This document shows positions 1 through 7,555 of a stretch of DNA of 15,446 bases, piece by piece. The stretch comes from Amanita rubescens (Eukaryota; Basidiomycota; Agaricomycetes; Agaricales; Amanitaceae). Location: positions 1 through 15,446 of the forward strand of contig WION01000794.1 in the NCBI GenBank assembly GCA_015039365.1. Direction: 5' to 3'. The notes under the pieces are model-generated. The model did not search any database. It was not told the origin of the DNA and saw only the letters and a list, made by a program, of their open reading frames with translations. The position numbers and the translations under genes were made by a program. Position 1 is the first letter of the stretch, and the number at the start of each line of letters is the position of its first letter.

Positions 1-896
1 TGGGCGTGTTTTGTATATCATGTAGTGGCGCGTGATTGACAAGGAATAGGCAACTCTTCCGCCTGATGCGTATTTGTAATGCAAACTACGAACCGACCCT
101 TGACGGGTTATGGCACTAGCAATCTATCTTGGCTCGGACGATGCAGGTGCCCGTCCGCGTATCTTATGGCGCTCTTCTCTTCACCTGTTCACGTTATTAT
201 ACTTGCATCATAGTTATCAAACTCTCAACCCAAAGACCAGTTACATGCATATGCATACTCTCTACTCATAATCCATTTACATACCTATAAAGAAATCACT
301 TCTTCATATTTTCCGGTAGTTCACTTTTTACATAACAATGGGGTATTCAATGATCGCGTATCTATGTCCGCATCAGTTTACTGCGTGATTTCGTCCTATG
401 TACTTGGCACTGATGCAGCAACCCACAACTGAGATTTCACCTTGATTTCACCGGGCGAGTAAACCCAATTCCATATCTATACAAGCAGTCACAAGCCCAC
501 CTCGACTCCACTACTTTCTCGGCAGTTACTACTGACCCTCAAACTCTGAACGAGGATGATAAAGGCTTCATCAATGTATCATCAGATGCGTGTTTGGTCG
601 TCAACTTGATGATACTTTATCATACATATGTCATAGGATAGGATATCTGTATTTCCGCATCGGCGCTGGGCCCGGGACGCTCGTGACGTGTTGGATCCAA
701 TCAGCACTAGTAAATTTGACCTAGTAAAATTTAAAAGATGGGCGCGAGGACTGCGGCTGCGCATAGCAGACAAAAATAACTGGAGCAGAGTCGAGCAAGT
801 ATATGAGCCGAGTGCTTAATGAGAGTGGACTGCTTAACCATCGAATATTTTCTCAATTGAGACGAAAGAGGCCATAATAATCATTTTGCAGTCATG
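1..896. other. Gene-free left flank, 3' of GUP1
   Basis: No coding region could be supported here. The only open frame of note (582-773, minus) has no recognisable domain and a composition like random sequence. The stretch just below 897 must hold the 3' UTR and polyadenylation site of the minus-strand GUP1 gene. A short palindrome (ATGCATATGCAT, 245-256) is visible, with no known role. No tRNA, repeat family or transposon end was recognised. Confidence 0.5.
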
Positions 897-3074
897 TCAA
901 CATCTACGAGAGATACCATTCCTCAGTTCTTCCTCTCTATAGATAGCAGTAAATACGCAATCACCAAAAGATGGAAAGAATAAAAAACACTCGCCTATAT
1001 TCAAACATAACCTGAACACCAATGAACAAGCAAACAACGATAAAGACCAAGTACTGAATCCCTACAACCGAACCATGAGCGTAAACACGTCTAAAAAATT
1101 GACCTTCATCACCTTGTATTGAACCCATCAATTCCGAGAGGAAAAAGCGTATGCCATCCACGCCAACGACAAATCCAACCAAATTGGCGGTCATCATCAT
1201 TAAAACATTGACAACAGCTCCCAATGCGCACACGTGTCTATACCACCATTCTTTACCATACTATAGCGGAGCCTCGGATCAGACCCTAGAAGAGGGAAAA
1301 AATAGAATCACACCTTATTCTCCGGTAATAGCAGTGCCGCGATGATTTCAGGTACGATGAAAAGGGCCACGAGCCAACCCCAAGCAAGCAGTCGAAACGT
1401 GAGATCATGCCAAAGGGCGACGAAGGAAAATATAAGAACGATATTCAAATATATGTTGTTTTTGCCTCCCAATGGGACGTAGATATACCTACACTTTCCG
1501 TTAACAAAATCAAGGTAGGGATAGAAGAAAGGGAAGGTACCTGATGATCCACAGGTTGTAACTTCTATGCCAGCTTCTCCAAAACCCGAGTGTAGAGTAA
1601 TTATTCGCCATACACCTCACCATGTTCTCCGGCGGGTCTATACCGTCTAGTAACGCCCATAGTCGGAAAAAGCGCCATGGTATCAGTAGCTAGGTTAATC
1701 GTTAGCAGTCTTCTATTTGAGCCCAGGAACTGGAAGTACCTTTAGCCAAACAATGATGAGATTCCAGAACCCGACCATGCTGATTTGGGCTGGGGTATAT
1801 CCAACCCAAGCCTTGGTATCTTTGATTGCGACAACATACATGAAGTGCAAGATGAGTTCCATTGTCAAAAGGCATGCGATGAACCGTATCATATAACTCC
1901 GGATTGTCGATGTAGGTGTATTAAGTGGTTGGCGATGCTAATGCAGTTGTTAGGCCATGTACATCTCATTTTGAAAATCTTGACCCACCTGCCACATAAA
2001 GTCGTTGAAAGACATTATAGGACCGCCAATGTATAACGGAGGGTACAACACATATGTCAGGTAATTGGTAAATGTGTAAGTCTCTGCAGTGTGTGGGGTA
2101 GTCTGCCGCCCTTTTTCTGTCAAGAGACGGTCGCTGATGCCTTTCTTGCAACTTCAGTCAGATCAACAATGCTTGGAGTTGAGATGAGCACTTACCGATT
2201 CCAATTCGGTGGTGCGTGACCAGTAGTAGTCCATATTAAACGATATAAGACGTAGCATAGTGATGTTGAATATTATGTGCCAGCGAGGGTATGCGCCTTG
2301 AAACACAATATCCTGAGAACAGTCATGAGATCCGGTATAGTAGAGACTCGGATTGGAAACACACGAACGAGAAAGGCCAGATGGTTTGAGAGCGAAGCAA
2401 AGTGATACCCATCGCATGTCTCGTTTAGAAACAAAATCGCAGCATTAAACGTCCAAGTAATAATAGGACCCAACGTTTTCAAATTTCCCGTGCGTTTTGC
2501 AATTGCGTAATTTAAGAGTAGAATAAGTCCAATTTTCAGTATATTTGTTCCGTGTAGACCAGTAATTGCGAGTATGGAGAAAAAGAGTGTGAATGGGATC
2601 AAGTTTGGTGTTGACTTTGATGGGGTGAGACGCGTATATAAGAACTTGGCGGACAGATGGCCGAGTACTGCGAGAGCGAGGAGAGGAAGGTTATTCCGAA
2701 AAGAATGATACTGAGCGTCGCTATTGTCCTGTCAAGATATTCGTTAGTTGTTACTCAAGCAAAGGTAGAGAGCGTACTATCTGACGGCCAAATATCCATC
2801 CTGGGGACAGTCGATCACGAAACAAAGCATAATTTGGATGCGATGCTATACTTGAATTAAGATACCAACCGACAGGAAACACTGAGAACATACACAAGCT
2901 GAGTGAAACGGGAATCCAGAACATGAAGGGCACGACGAGGATGAACATCACGCCGTAAAACTTGAACTCTGGCGTTGCCCATCGTGACGGTGATAACCTT
3001 GATACGGAGGGAGGACGATGAGAAGAAGGAATGTCGACGGTGAGCTTCACGACTGAGCGCATCGAGTCGTCCAT
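897..3074 (-). CDS. GUP1: Gup1-type MBOAT O-acyltransferase
   Basis: Membrane-bound O-acyltransferase of the Gup1 family. In yeast this ER enzyme remodels GPI-anchor lipid with a very long fatty acid; it was first named for glycerol uptake. The model has 11 exons (minus strand): 3074-2894, 2845-2778, 2728-2369, 2312-2196, 2144-1989, 1937-1740, 1689-1541, 1488-1314, 1260-1113, 1061-995 and 936-897. All phases agree and give 552 aa, close to yeast Gup1 (560). Conserved blocks in order are [103 protein letters not shown] (about 395-408), YVPLGGKNN (413-421) and FVALWHD with the MBOAT histidine at about 437. The protein is rich in membrane helices. All introns are GT-AG except the last (994-937), which starts with GC. 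The start at 3074 ([14 protein letters not shown]) suits the family; an in-frame ATG at 3128 is an alternative. The gene appears intact. Confidence 0.95.
937..994 (-). other. GC-AG intron in GUP1
   Basis: The last GUP1 intron has the donor AG|GCGAGT and acceptor CTATAG|A. Splicing here joins FEYR to [12 protein letters not shown] and a stop, the charged tail expected of fungal Gup1 proteins. Reading through instead gives a hydrophobic tail (VFFILSIFW) and loses the conserved end. No GT donor in the area restores that tail. Confidence 0.85.
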
Positions 3075-3084
3075 CAGTGACGCG

Positions 3085-4446
3085 ATGTCACACCTAGTAT
3101 GGCAGGTATCCGAACACCCATCTCCCAAGGCATGTCTAATCCACAGTCAGAGCTCATTATTGACGATAATTACAGAACTCTTTCACGAACTCGTCCATTA
3201 TTTTAAATATGCTTCTTCAGCATACGTCCCACTGTGCCCGAGACCAAACGGGAAACATCTCGTTTCTCCAGTCTGTCCTCTTGTAGACGCATTTGATTTT
3301 GCCTATAAACCTGATTTAGCTTGTGAATCCATTGACGGATATCCAAGGATATATTGCGCGTGACGACGACAAGAAGGAACTTGTAGTCGCGCTCCGAGGA
3401 AGGTGCATAAAATGATTTGGGTTCATCGCGACACCTGACTGGCCTTTAGCGTATCCGTGGTCGATTTTCTGACGGATGTAGAAATGGTAATGGTACCATT
3501 CATGGTTCCTATGATATTACCTGCTCCCCCCGATTGTGAGTTTCTTTCGCCGCTTAATCACGATCAATGATCTCAAGGTCATTTAGCCAAGATTCAAGTA
3601 CACAGCGGGTTTCTAATGGAGTAAGACCACGCTAGTTGCTATGCTATTCCGCCTAAACATAATATTGTTAGTTGGATCTCTATTGCAGCCGAGGTCGTTG
3701 AAATTGTGAAAGAGCAGCTTCACCACCATCGACAATATAAACTTGTCACTGTTGGCCACTCTCTCGGTGGAGCACTCGCGACATTGGCGGCTCTTACATT
3801 GAAACTAAAGTTTCCAGAAAAGTGAGCTGTGCATAAACACCCAGCTCAGCTAGAACGACCACAGCCAGGTCAGGACGTATTCCTACGGGTCGCCGCGGGT
3901 AGGGGTAAGTTTTGACATTGCAATGCAAAGCTCGCTTCGTTCACACGGTTTTTTTCAAGAATAAGGAATTCGCCGAGTTTGTAAACCGGCATTTTGGGAA
4001 ACACGCTTTCCGTGGTACGTCGATAATTATTAATTTGCCTTCGAAACTGATGATCAGAAAGTGGTACACACGGACGACGGGTATGACCCTATTTCGCTTC
4101 TTTAAAAACCAATCTCCAAACATGGGTAGAGTACCGACTATCATACCCACGTCTCTCGGATATCACCATCATGGTAAGAGCCATACGTCTCCACTTGTTG
4201 ATATACACCTGATGGAGAGGAATTAGCCTTTGAGTATTGGGAAACGCGGGACCCACCTGCCTGTTTGACAACGGTACAGTGTTCAGCAGATGGCGAAGAT
4301 CAAGCTTGTTCTGCATCTGTTCCCTCCATGGGTTTTACGCCAGCGCATACTGTCGTAAGTCGTCTGATCGTTCATCCTTATCGTAAAGCCTAACTCGCGA
4401 ACAATAGTATCTAGGAATTTTTGCTGCTACTCCTTTTTGTCTGTAG
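3085..4446 (+). CDS. Class 3 lipase (alpha/beta hydrolase)
   Basis: Fungal lipase of the Lipase_3 family, which hydrolyses carboxylic esters such as acylglycerols. Exons are 3085-3270, 3320-3402, 3450-3535, 3587-3620, 3672-3821, 3865-3904, 3960-4014, 4062-4080, 4130-4173, 4227-4354 and 4408-4446. Phases agree, giving 287 aa from this start. The order of blocks is ELFHELVHYFKYASSAY, LTDIQGYIARDDDKKELVVA, VHSGFL, LVTVGHSLGGALATLAAL (nucleophile Ser about 160), VRTYSYGSPRVGNKEFAEF, VVHTDDGVPTIIP (Asp about 217), QCSADGEDQACSAS (probable disulfide) and TPAHTVYLGI (His about 273). The triad is complete. The 5' end is uncertain: family members are normally secreted, but the residues before ELFHEL (MSHLVWQ...) do not form a signal peptide. 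The chosen ATG lies only 10 bp from the divergent GUP1 start. Either a short first exon was missed or the secretion signal has been lost. Confidence 0.9.
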
Positions 4447-4700
4447 TTACCTTGCTTGCCAAGGTATCTATTTTCCTGAATACAAGTACAAACTTGGCTC
4501 GGATTCTTCCCGCCGTGTTTTTGTCACTCCCGCTCATGTTCCCTTTTCGGCCGTCGTCGTTTTCAGTCGCAACACTCATTAGTCGCTGATTGGCTCTCAT
4601 GAAAATCTGTCATCCAATGTCACTTTGTTTCCCGTCATTAACGTGTTTCTTGCAGTTGCGGCCCATTTCGTTAAATTATATTTGAAGCACTTATGATCGA
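4447..4700. other. Lipase 3' flank
   Basis: No gene recognised. Two bases after the lipase stop codon there is a perfect inverted repeat, TACCTTG (4448-4454) and CAAGGTA (4460-4466) with a 5-nt loop, so the lipase 3' UTR could begin with a small hairpin. The rest is T-rich and has no visible feature before the tRNA-like array. Confidence 0.4.
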
Positions 4701-4755
4701 AATGGTCACTATACAACACAAGCCGCTATAAGCAAGCGGTCAAGGCCATGCGATC

Positions 4756-4794
4756 GCTTGAAACGATTGCTTAAGACAATCGCTAGAAACGGTT
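4756..4794 (+). repeat. 13-bp anticodon-arm minisatellite, 3 copies
   Basis: GCTTGAAACGATT, GCTTAAGACAATC and GCTAGAAACGGTT lie end to end. The first copy is intact and the next two have drifted. This is the most diverged of the three minisatellites in the array. Confidence 0.75.
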
Positions 4795-4830
4795 GATCTC
4801 AGAAGACGCAGGTTCGAAACTTGCAGGCCC

Positions 4831-4837
4831 TTTTTTT
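4831..4837 (+). terminator. Putative pol III terminator, unit 1
   Basis: Seven T on the sense strand, 6 nt after the T-arm. Pol III stops at such runs; use here is inferred. Confidence 0.45.
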
Positions 4838-5036
4838 GGTTCTCTTTGGGTTTGGGAGACTTCGAAACATCCATCACCGTTACATGCGTGCTAGCAGTGG
4901 ATTTCACAGCAGGAACGACATTACCTCTGATAGAAAGTGGGACTCACCCGGCTCGTTTTTTGGCACTTGGTAATAAATGTAACCCCACAGTGCAAGGACC
5001 CGAGTAGCCTAACGGTTACGGCTACAGAAGCTAATC

Positions 5037-5075
5037 GCTTGAAACGATTGCTCGAAACGATCGGTCGAAACGATC
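5037..5075 (+). repeat. 13-bp anticodon-arm minisatellite, 3 copies
   Basis: GCTTGAAACGATT, GCTCGAAACGATC and GGTCGAAACGATC. Every copy keeps GAAACGAT. The bases in the anticodon positions read TGA, TCG and TCG. Confidence 0.8.
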
Positions 5076-5133
5076 CAGTACCTGGTCCTTTCTGAAGGTG
5101 CAGGTTCGAAACCTGCAGCCTGCTTACGCAGTC

Positions 5134-5138
5134 TTTTT
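5134..5138 (+). terminator. Putative pol III terminator, unit 2
   Basis: Five T, about 17 nt after the T-arm. This is near the lower limit for efficient pol III termination in fungi. Confidence 0.4.
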
Positions 5139-5344
5139 GTGCTCTATACTTCGGAAGACCTCAACACCTCCAACACCATGGCAGATGTCACCCGGGGAGA
5201 TCCTCAACTTGATAGGTCGTACAACAACACGCTGTGACATCTGTAATTACACAACATGGTCCAACTCGTCCGGCTCGTAGGGATAAATCCGCTTTTACAA
5301 GACAAGGACCGGTAGCCAAACGGTTATCGCCACAGATGCCGATC

Positions 5345-5396
5345 GCTGGAAACGATTGCTTGAAACGATTGCTTGAAACGATTGCTTGAAACGATC
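5345..5396 (+). repeat. 13-bp anticodon-arm minisatellite, 4 copies
   Basis: GCTGGAAACGATT, then GCTTGAAACGATT twice without change, then GCTTGAAACGATC. Copy number is one higher and sequence more uniform than in the other units, which suggests recent expansion or correction. The spacer CGATTG is self-complementary when G-U pairs are allowed, so each CTTGAAA loop can close on the flanking spacers. Confidence 0.9.
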
Positions 5397-5446
5397 TAGT
5401 ATCTGTTCCCCTCTGAGGACGCAGGTTCGGAACCTGCTGGAAATGC

Positions 5447-5454
5447 TTTTTTTT
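5447..5454 (+). terminator. Putative pol III terminator, unit 3
   Basis: Eight T, about 10 nt after the T-arm, the strongest of the three runs. Confidence 0.45.
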
Positions 5455-5676
5455 GTGCCTTTCGTGCTCGGATCATCCAATATCATCTTTCGCTCGGGAA
5501 GATCCTCGACTTGGTAGATTTTACAACAACTCGACTCAAATACGGCGACACCTTTGACCTCACAGAAAGGTTTAAGTTATAGGGATAGATGCGCTTTCAT
5601 AATGCGCCGGGTTACAAGAATACAGATACCTGCCAACCCGCAGCAGGTGCCCGTACGTGCAGATCTTTATTTGCAC

Positions 5677-5877
5677 ATAGTTCGAGGTGGGACATTGAAT
5701 TTCAAGTGAAGATGGTATATATTTATCTCGTATTGGTCAATTCAGCTTTTAAAACTACCTCCTGTCTTCTACATGTTATGATTTATTATTGCTTAAAACA
5801 TTCTGTATCGTAATTTACCATCACACGACATCAATAAAGTAAAGAAAAATTGTACACACTTGTCGTTGTCGGCTTTC
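5677..5877. repeat. 201-bp perfect direct repeat, copy A
   Basis: Identical, base for base by eye, to 5881-6081 and followed by a 3-bp spacer (TGA, 5878-5880). The copy begins ATAGTTCGAGGTGGG and ends GTCGTTGTCGGCTTTC. It is AT-rich, holds a TATATATTTAT stretch and an AATAAA, and has no recognisable coding sequence. Confidence 0.97.
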
Positions 5878-5880
5878 TGA

Positions 5881-6081
5881 ATAGTTCGAGGTGGGACATT
5901 GAATTTCAAGTGAAGATGGTATATATTTATCTCGTATTGGTCAATTCAGCTTTTAAAACTACCTCCTGTCTTCTACATGTTATGATTTATTATTGCTTAA
6001 AACATTCTGTATCGTAATTTACCATCACACGACATCAATAAAGTAAAGAAAAATTGTACACACTTGTCGTTGTCGGCTTTC
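5881..6081. repeat. 201-bp perfect direct repeat, copy B
   Basis: Second copy of the 5677-5877 sequence. It ends 80 bp before the ATG of the gene at 6162, so the duplicated DNA probably includes that gene's promoter. Lack of any difference points to a very recent event, gene conversion or an assembly error. Confidence 0.97.
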
Positions 6082-6161
6082 GCCGATGCTTCATACCTGT
6101 TTGTGTTTATTTTGCCATTGTCAGCCATGGCTGGCGTCATAATCGTTAGCCCCTATAAACT

Positions 6162-6991
6162 ATGTGGAATATTCTTCAAGCCATCTGGACTGCCTTTATC
6201 GGTTTATTTACAACGAAGCGCTCAAGCATGCCTGACTCTGAGAACCAATTCCAAGCGATGCGGATTTCCTACAGCGACTCTCGCAATGAAGTCTTTAAAG
6301 GTAACTTATCGCTCCTTGTAGTCTACCTAGTAACTTCACGGAAACCTCCTTTTTAGTCGGAAAAGGACCAGCTCCTCGTACAGCCCTTACTGGCGCAGAC
6401 ATCAATATAAGTGACAAAGTCGGGCCAAACCAGAAAACGGCCAAATCACGAACCCGCTCCGCCAAGTACTTGCTTCGTCAAGGCGCATACATTGAGAACT
6501 GGAACTCTCCAGGTTGCGAACTGTCCGAGCTTTACGGACACAAAAGTCCTCGACCTCTCAGCCCATCTCCTCACCTTTCCGGCTTCTTGGTCGATCCCAC
6601 GCGTCAAGAAGCACGGGGGGAACAGGCATTCCGGTTCCCGGGGAAGTCACCTACCTTGCCGGCTGATTTGCCGTGCAGTTCCACTACGACGACGACATCG
6701 TCTAGCAGAATTATCCGCTCTTTGGATTTAGACAATCTAAAGTCTTCACCCGTCCTGGCCGACTTTTCGCAACTTGTTATGAAGGATCTACAACCGGTCG
6801 GGTACTGCTCCAACCCGTCGTCTGCTGTTTCTGCTTACACGTTTTGGGACCTACCCGTGAACGTGGCTCCTTTGCGCCCGTCTCCTCGCGCTATTAGTAC
6901 TATCAGCAACACCCTATTAGCCAGTGCAAGCGGCGGCAGTCAACAAGGAGCCGATGCGTTGCGAAATGAAACGGGACGACAGTCTTGGTGA
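6162..6991 (+). CDS. Unrecognised 257-aa fungal protein
   Basis: Function not recognised. Exon 1 is 6162-6300 and exon 2 is 6357-6991, joined by an intron with donor GTAACT and acceptor TTTTTAG; the phases agree. The ATG is the first after an in-frame stop at 6156 and has A at -3. The N-terminus (MWNILQAIWTAFIGLF) is hydrophobic with Trp and Phe, and could be a membrane anchor or amphipathic helix. The remainder looks disordered: Ser/Pro-rich, a run of five Thr at residues 156-160 followed by three Ser, and a few ordered-looking patches (LLRQGAYIENWNSPGCELSE, about 85-104; AYTFWDLPVNVAPLRP). The long open second exon, with no stop over 630 bp, supports a real gene. Its promoter appears to lie in the duplicated 201-bp repeat. 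It is convergent with the gene at 7556. Confidence 0.7.
6301..6356 (+). other. Intron of the 6162 gene
   Basis: 56-nt GT-AG intron (GTAACT...TTTTTAG) in phase 1. It is needed because exon 1 meets a stop soon after 6300, while exon 2 stays open upstream to this acceptor. A second AG at 6329-6330 would put the product out of frame. Confidence 0.7.
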
Positions 6992-7555
6992 TAAAGTTGA
7001 TGACTTGTAATCGGTGCTTTTGATGTATAATGACTTGTGAATATGGCATATATTAATATGCTCGAATTTTATCCGAATGGTGACGAGTTTTAACACCCAG
7101 GTGCCCGCATGGCAGGTCTGGGAGGTTCAGATAGTAAGTGAGGACTACGTGGTAGGCACTGCGCGCGAACCTCAGTTCGCGCCCTCGTTTCAAGACGCCA
7201 TAATCCCCACACTGGCTCGCACTGGTTCTAAATCAGCAGGCTACTTATAGTACTCTCATGATCTGTCGTGGGGCGAGGGAAAAGATCAAATCGCCGAGTT
7301 CCGGGAAATAAGTGAATGAATACGAAGTTATAAATCATCTGCATATCAGTAGTCCAATTCTATAGGTTTGCTTCGCCTTTGTCAAACGTCACGAAGCGCA
7401 CGTTGTTCAAACACAAGAAACATCATGATTCATTGAACGAAACAGCAAAGATGAAGATAAGATAAAGATAAGAGAACATAGACCCATAAAATCCCCCAAT
7501 AAAAATATACTCAATCATCAAATATATCGTTCGTATCGTTAAATCCCACCATAGT
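6992..7555. other. Convergent intergenic region
   Basis: Holds the 3' ends of two convergent genes and no recognisable coding sequence. Two inverted repeats are visible: GCATAT/ATATGC with a 4-nt loop (7046-7061), and a stronger GC-rich one, GCGCGAAC/GTTCGCGC with a CTCA loop (7163-7182). The right part is A-rich and probably includes the polyadenylation region of the minus-strand gene. Confidence 0.5.
7163..7182. repeat. 8-bp perfect hairpin, 4-nt loop
   Basis: GCGCGAAC (7163-7170) and GTTCGCGC (7175-7182) around CTCA form a strong stem-loop between two convergent genes. It may mark an RNA 3' end structure. No protein binding site was recognised. Confidence 0.6.

Larger units (their letters stand above)
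4720..4837 (+). ncRNA. tRNA-Ser-like pol III unit 1
   Basis: A T-arm GCAGG-TTCGAAA-CTTGC (4809-4825) with a canonical B box is followed by a run of seven T (4831-4837), a likely pol III stop. Upstream, AAGCGGTCAAGGC resembles the D-arm of a class II (Ser/Leu) tRNA but is a weak A box. Between them lie three anticodon-arm-like repeats, the first CGATCG-CTTGAAA-CGATTG, whose loop equals that of tRNA-Ser(UGA). CCGCT/AGCGG (4723-4727/4735-4739) can also pair. No acceptor stem was found, so this is not a normal tRNA. It is either a tRNA-derived small RNA gene or a decayed repeat. Confidence 0.4.
4993..5138 (+). ncRNA. tRNA-Ser-like pol III unit 2
   Basis: This is the best preserved unit. The A-box-like TAGCCTAACGG (5005-5015) lies in a 6-bp hairpin GTAGCC/GGCTAC (5004-5009/5020-5025). 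The anticodon-like arm AATCG-CTTGAAA-CGATT (5033-5049) has exactly 5 bp and a 7-nt loop that would carry UGA. Two more 13-nt repeats follow. The T-arm TGCAGG-TTCGAAA-CCTGCA (about 5100-5117) has a perfect B box, and five T follow at 5134-5138. AAGGACC (4994-5000) pairs perfectly with GGTCCTT (5084-5090), enclosing the D-like and anticodon-like arms but leaving the T-arm outside. A normal tRNA acceptor stem is absent: bases 4998-5004 and 5117-5123 do not pair. Function unknown. Confidence 0.5.
5303..5454 (+). ncRNA. tRNA-Ser-like pol III unit 3
   Basis: The A-box-like TAGCCAAACGG (5313-5323), four 13-nt anticodon-arm-like repeats (5345-5396), a T-arm GCAGG-TTCGGAA-CCTGC (5422-5437 region) and a run of eight T (5447-5454) follow in the same order as in units 1 and 2. 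The 5' AAGGACC of unit 2 is kept, but its partner has drifted to GTTCCCCT, so the closing stem is lost. No acceptor stem. Same interpretation as the other units: a candidate pol III transcript derived from tRNA-Ser, or a relic. Confidence 0.45.
4705..5605 (+). repeat. Tandem array of three tRNA-Ser-like units
   Basis: Three diverged direct copies of a unit of about 290-320 bp. The T-arm motif GGTTCG starts at 4811, 5103 and 5424, a spacing of 292 and 321 bp. The flanks between the tRNA-like cores also match: GATCCTC.ACTTG.TAG followed by TACAACAAC in units 2 and 3, CCGGCTCGT in units 1 and 2, and AGGGATA.AT.CGCTTT at the ends of units 2 and 3. This makes the array true tandem duplication of a larger unit rather than independent tRNA pseudogenes. 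Sequence after 5605 may be a further worn copy. Outer limits are approximate. Confidence 0.75.

Noticed and set aside
582..773. Minus-strand 63-codon frame in the left flank
   Set aside because: No domain, no start or splice context, and length expected by chance.
2657..2860. Plus-strand open frame with a hydrophobic segment (MILSVAIVL) as a possible lipase signal exon
   Set aside because: It lies antisense to conserved GUP1 exons, and no in-phase splice path to the lipase was seen.
3031..3084. Upstream in-frame ATG at 3031 as the lipase start
   Set aside because: It would overlap GUP1 exon 1 on the other strand and adds no signal peptide.
4993..5138. Functional tRNA-Ser gene
   Set aside because: The D-like arm, anticodon loop and T-arm are present, but the bases that should form the acceptor stem do not pair and the anticodon arm is repeated.
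4756..5396. Short repeats as a CRISPR array
   Set aside because: The 13-bp copies are contiguous without spacers, sit inside tRNA-like units, and the DNA is eukaryotic.
5677..6081. 201-bp repeats as terminal repeats of a transposon
   Set aside because: They are only 3 bp apart, with no inner coding region, no inverted ends and no target-site duplication.
6064..6321. Plus-strand 85-codon frame with a hydrophobic start
   Set aside because: It lacks an ATG at its 5' end and overlaps the better supported 6162 exon in another frame. It also begins inside the 201-bp duplication.
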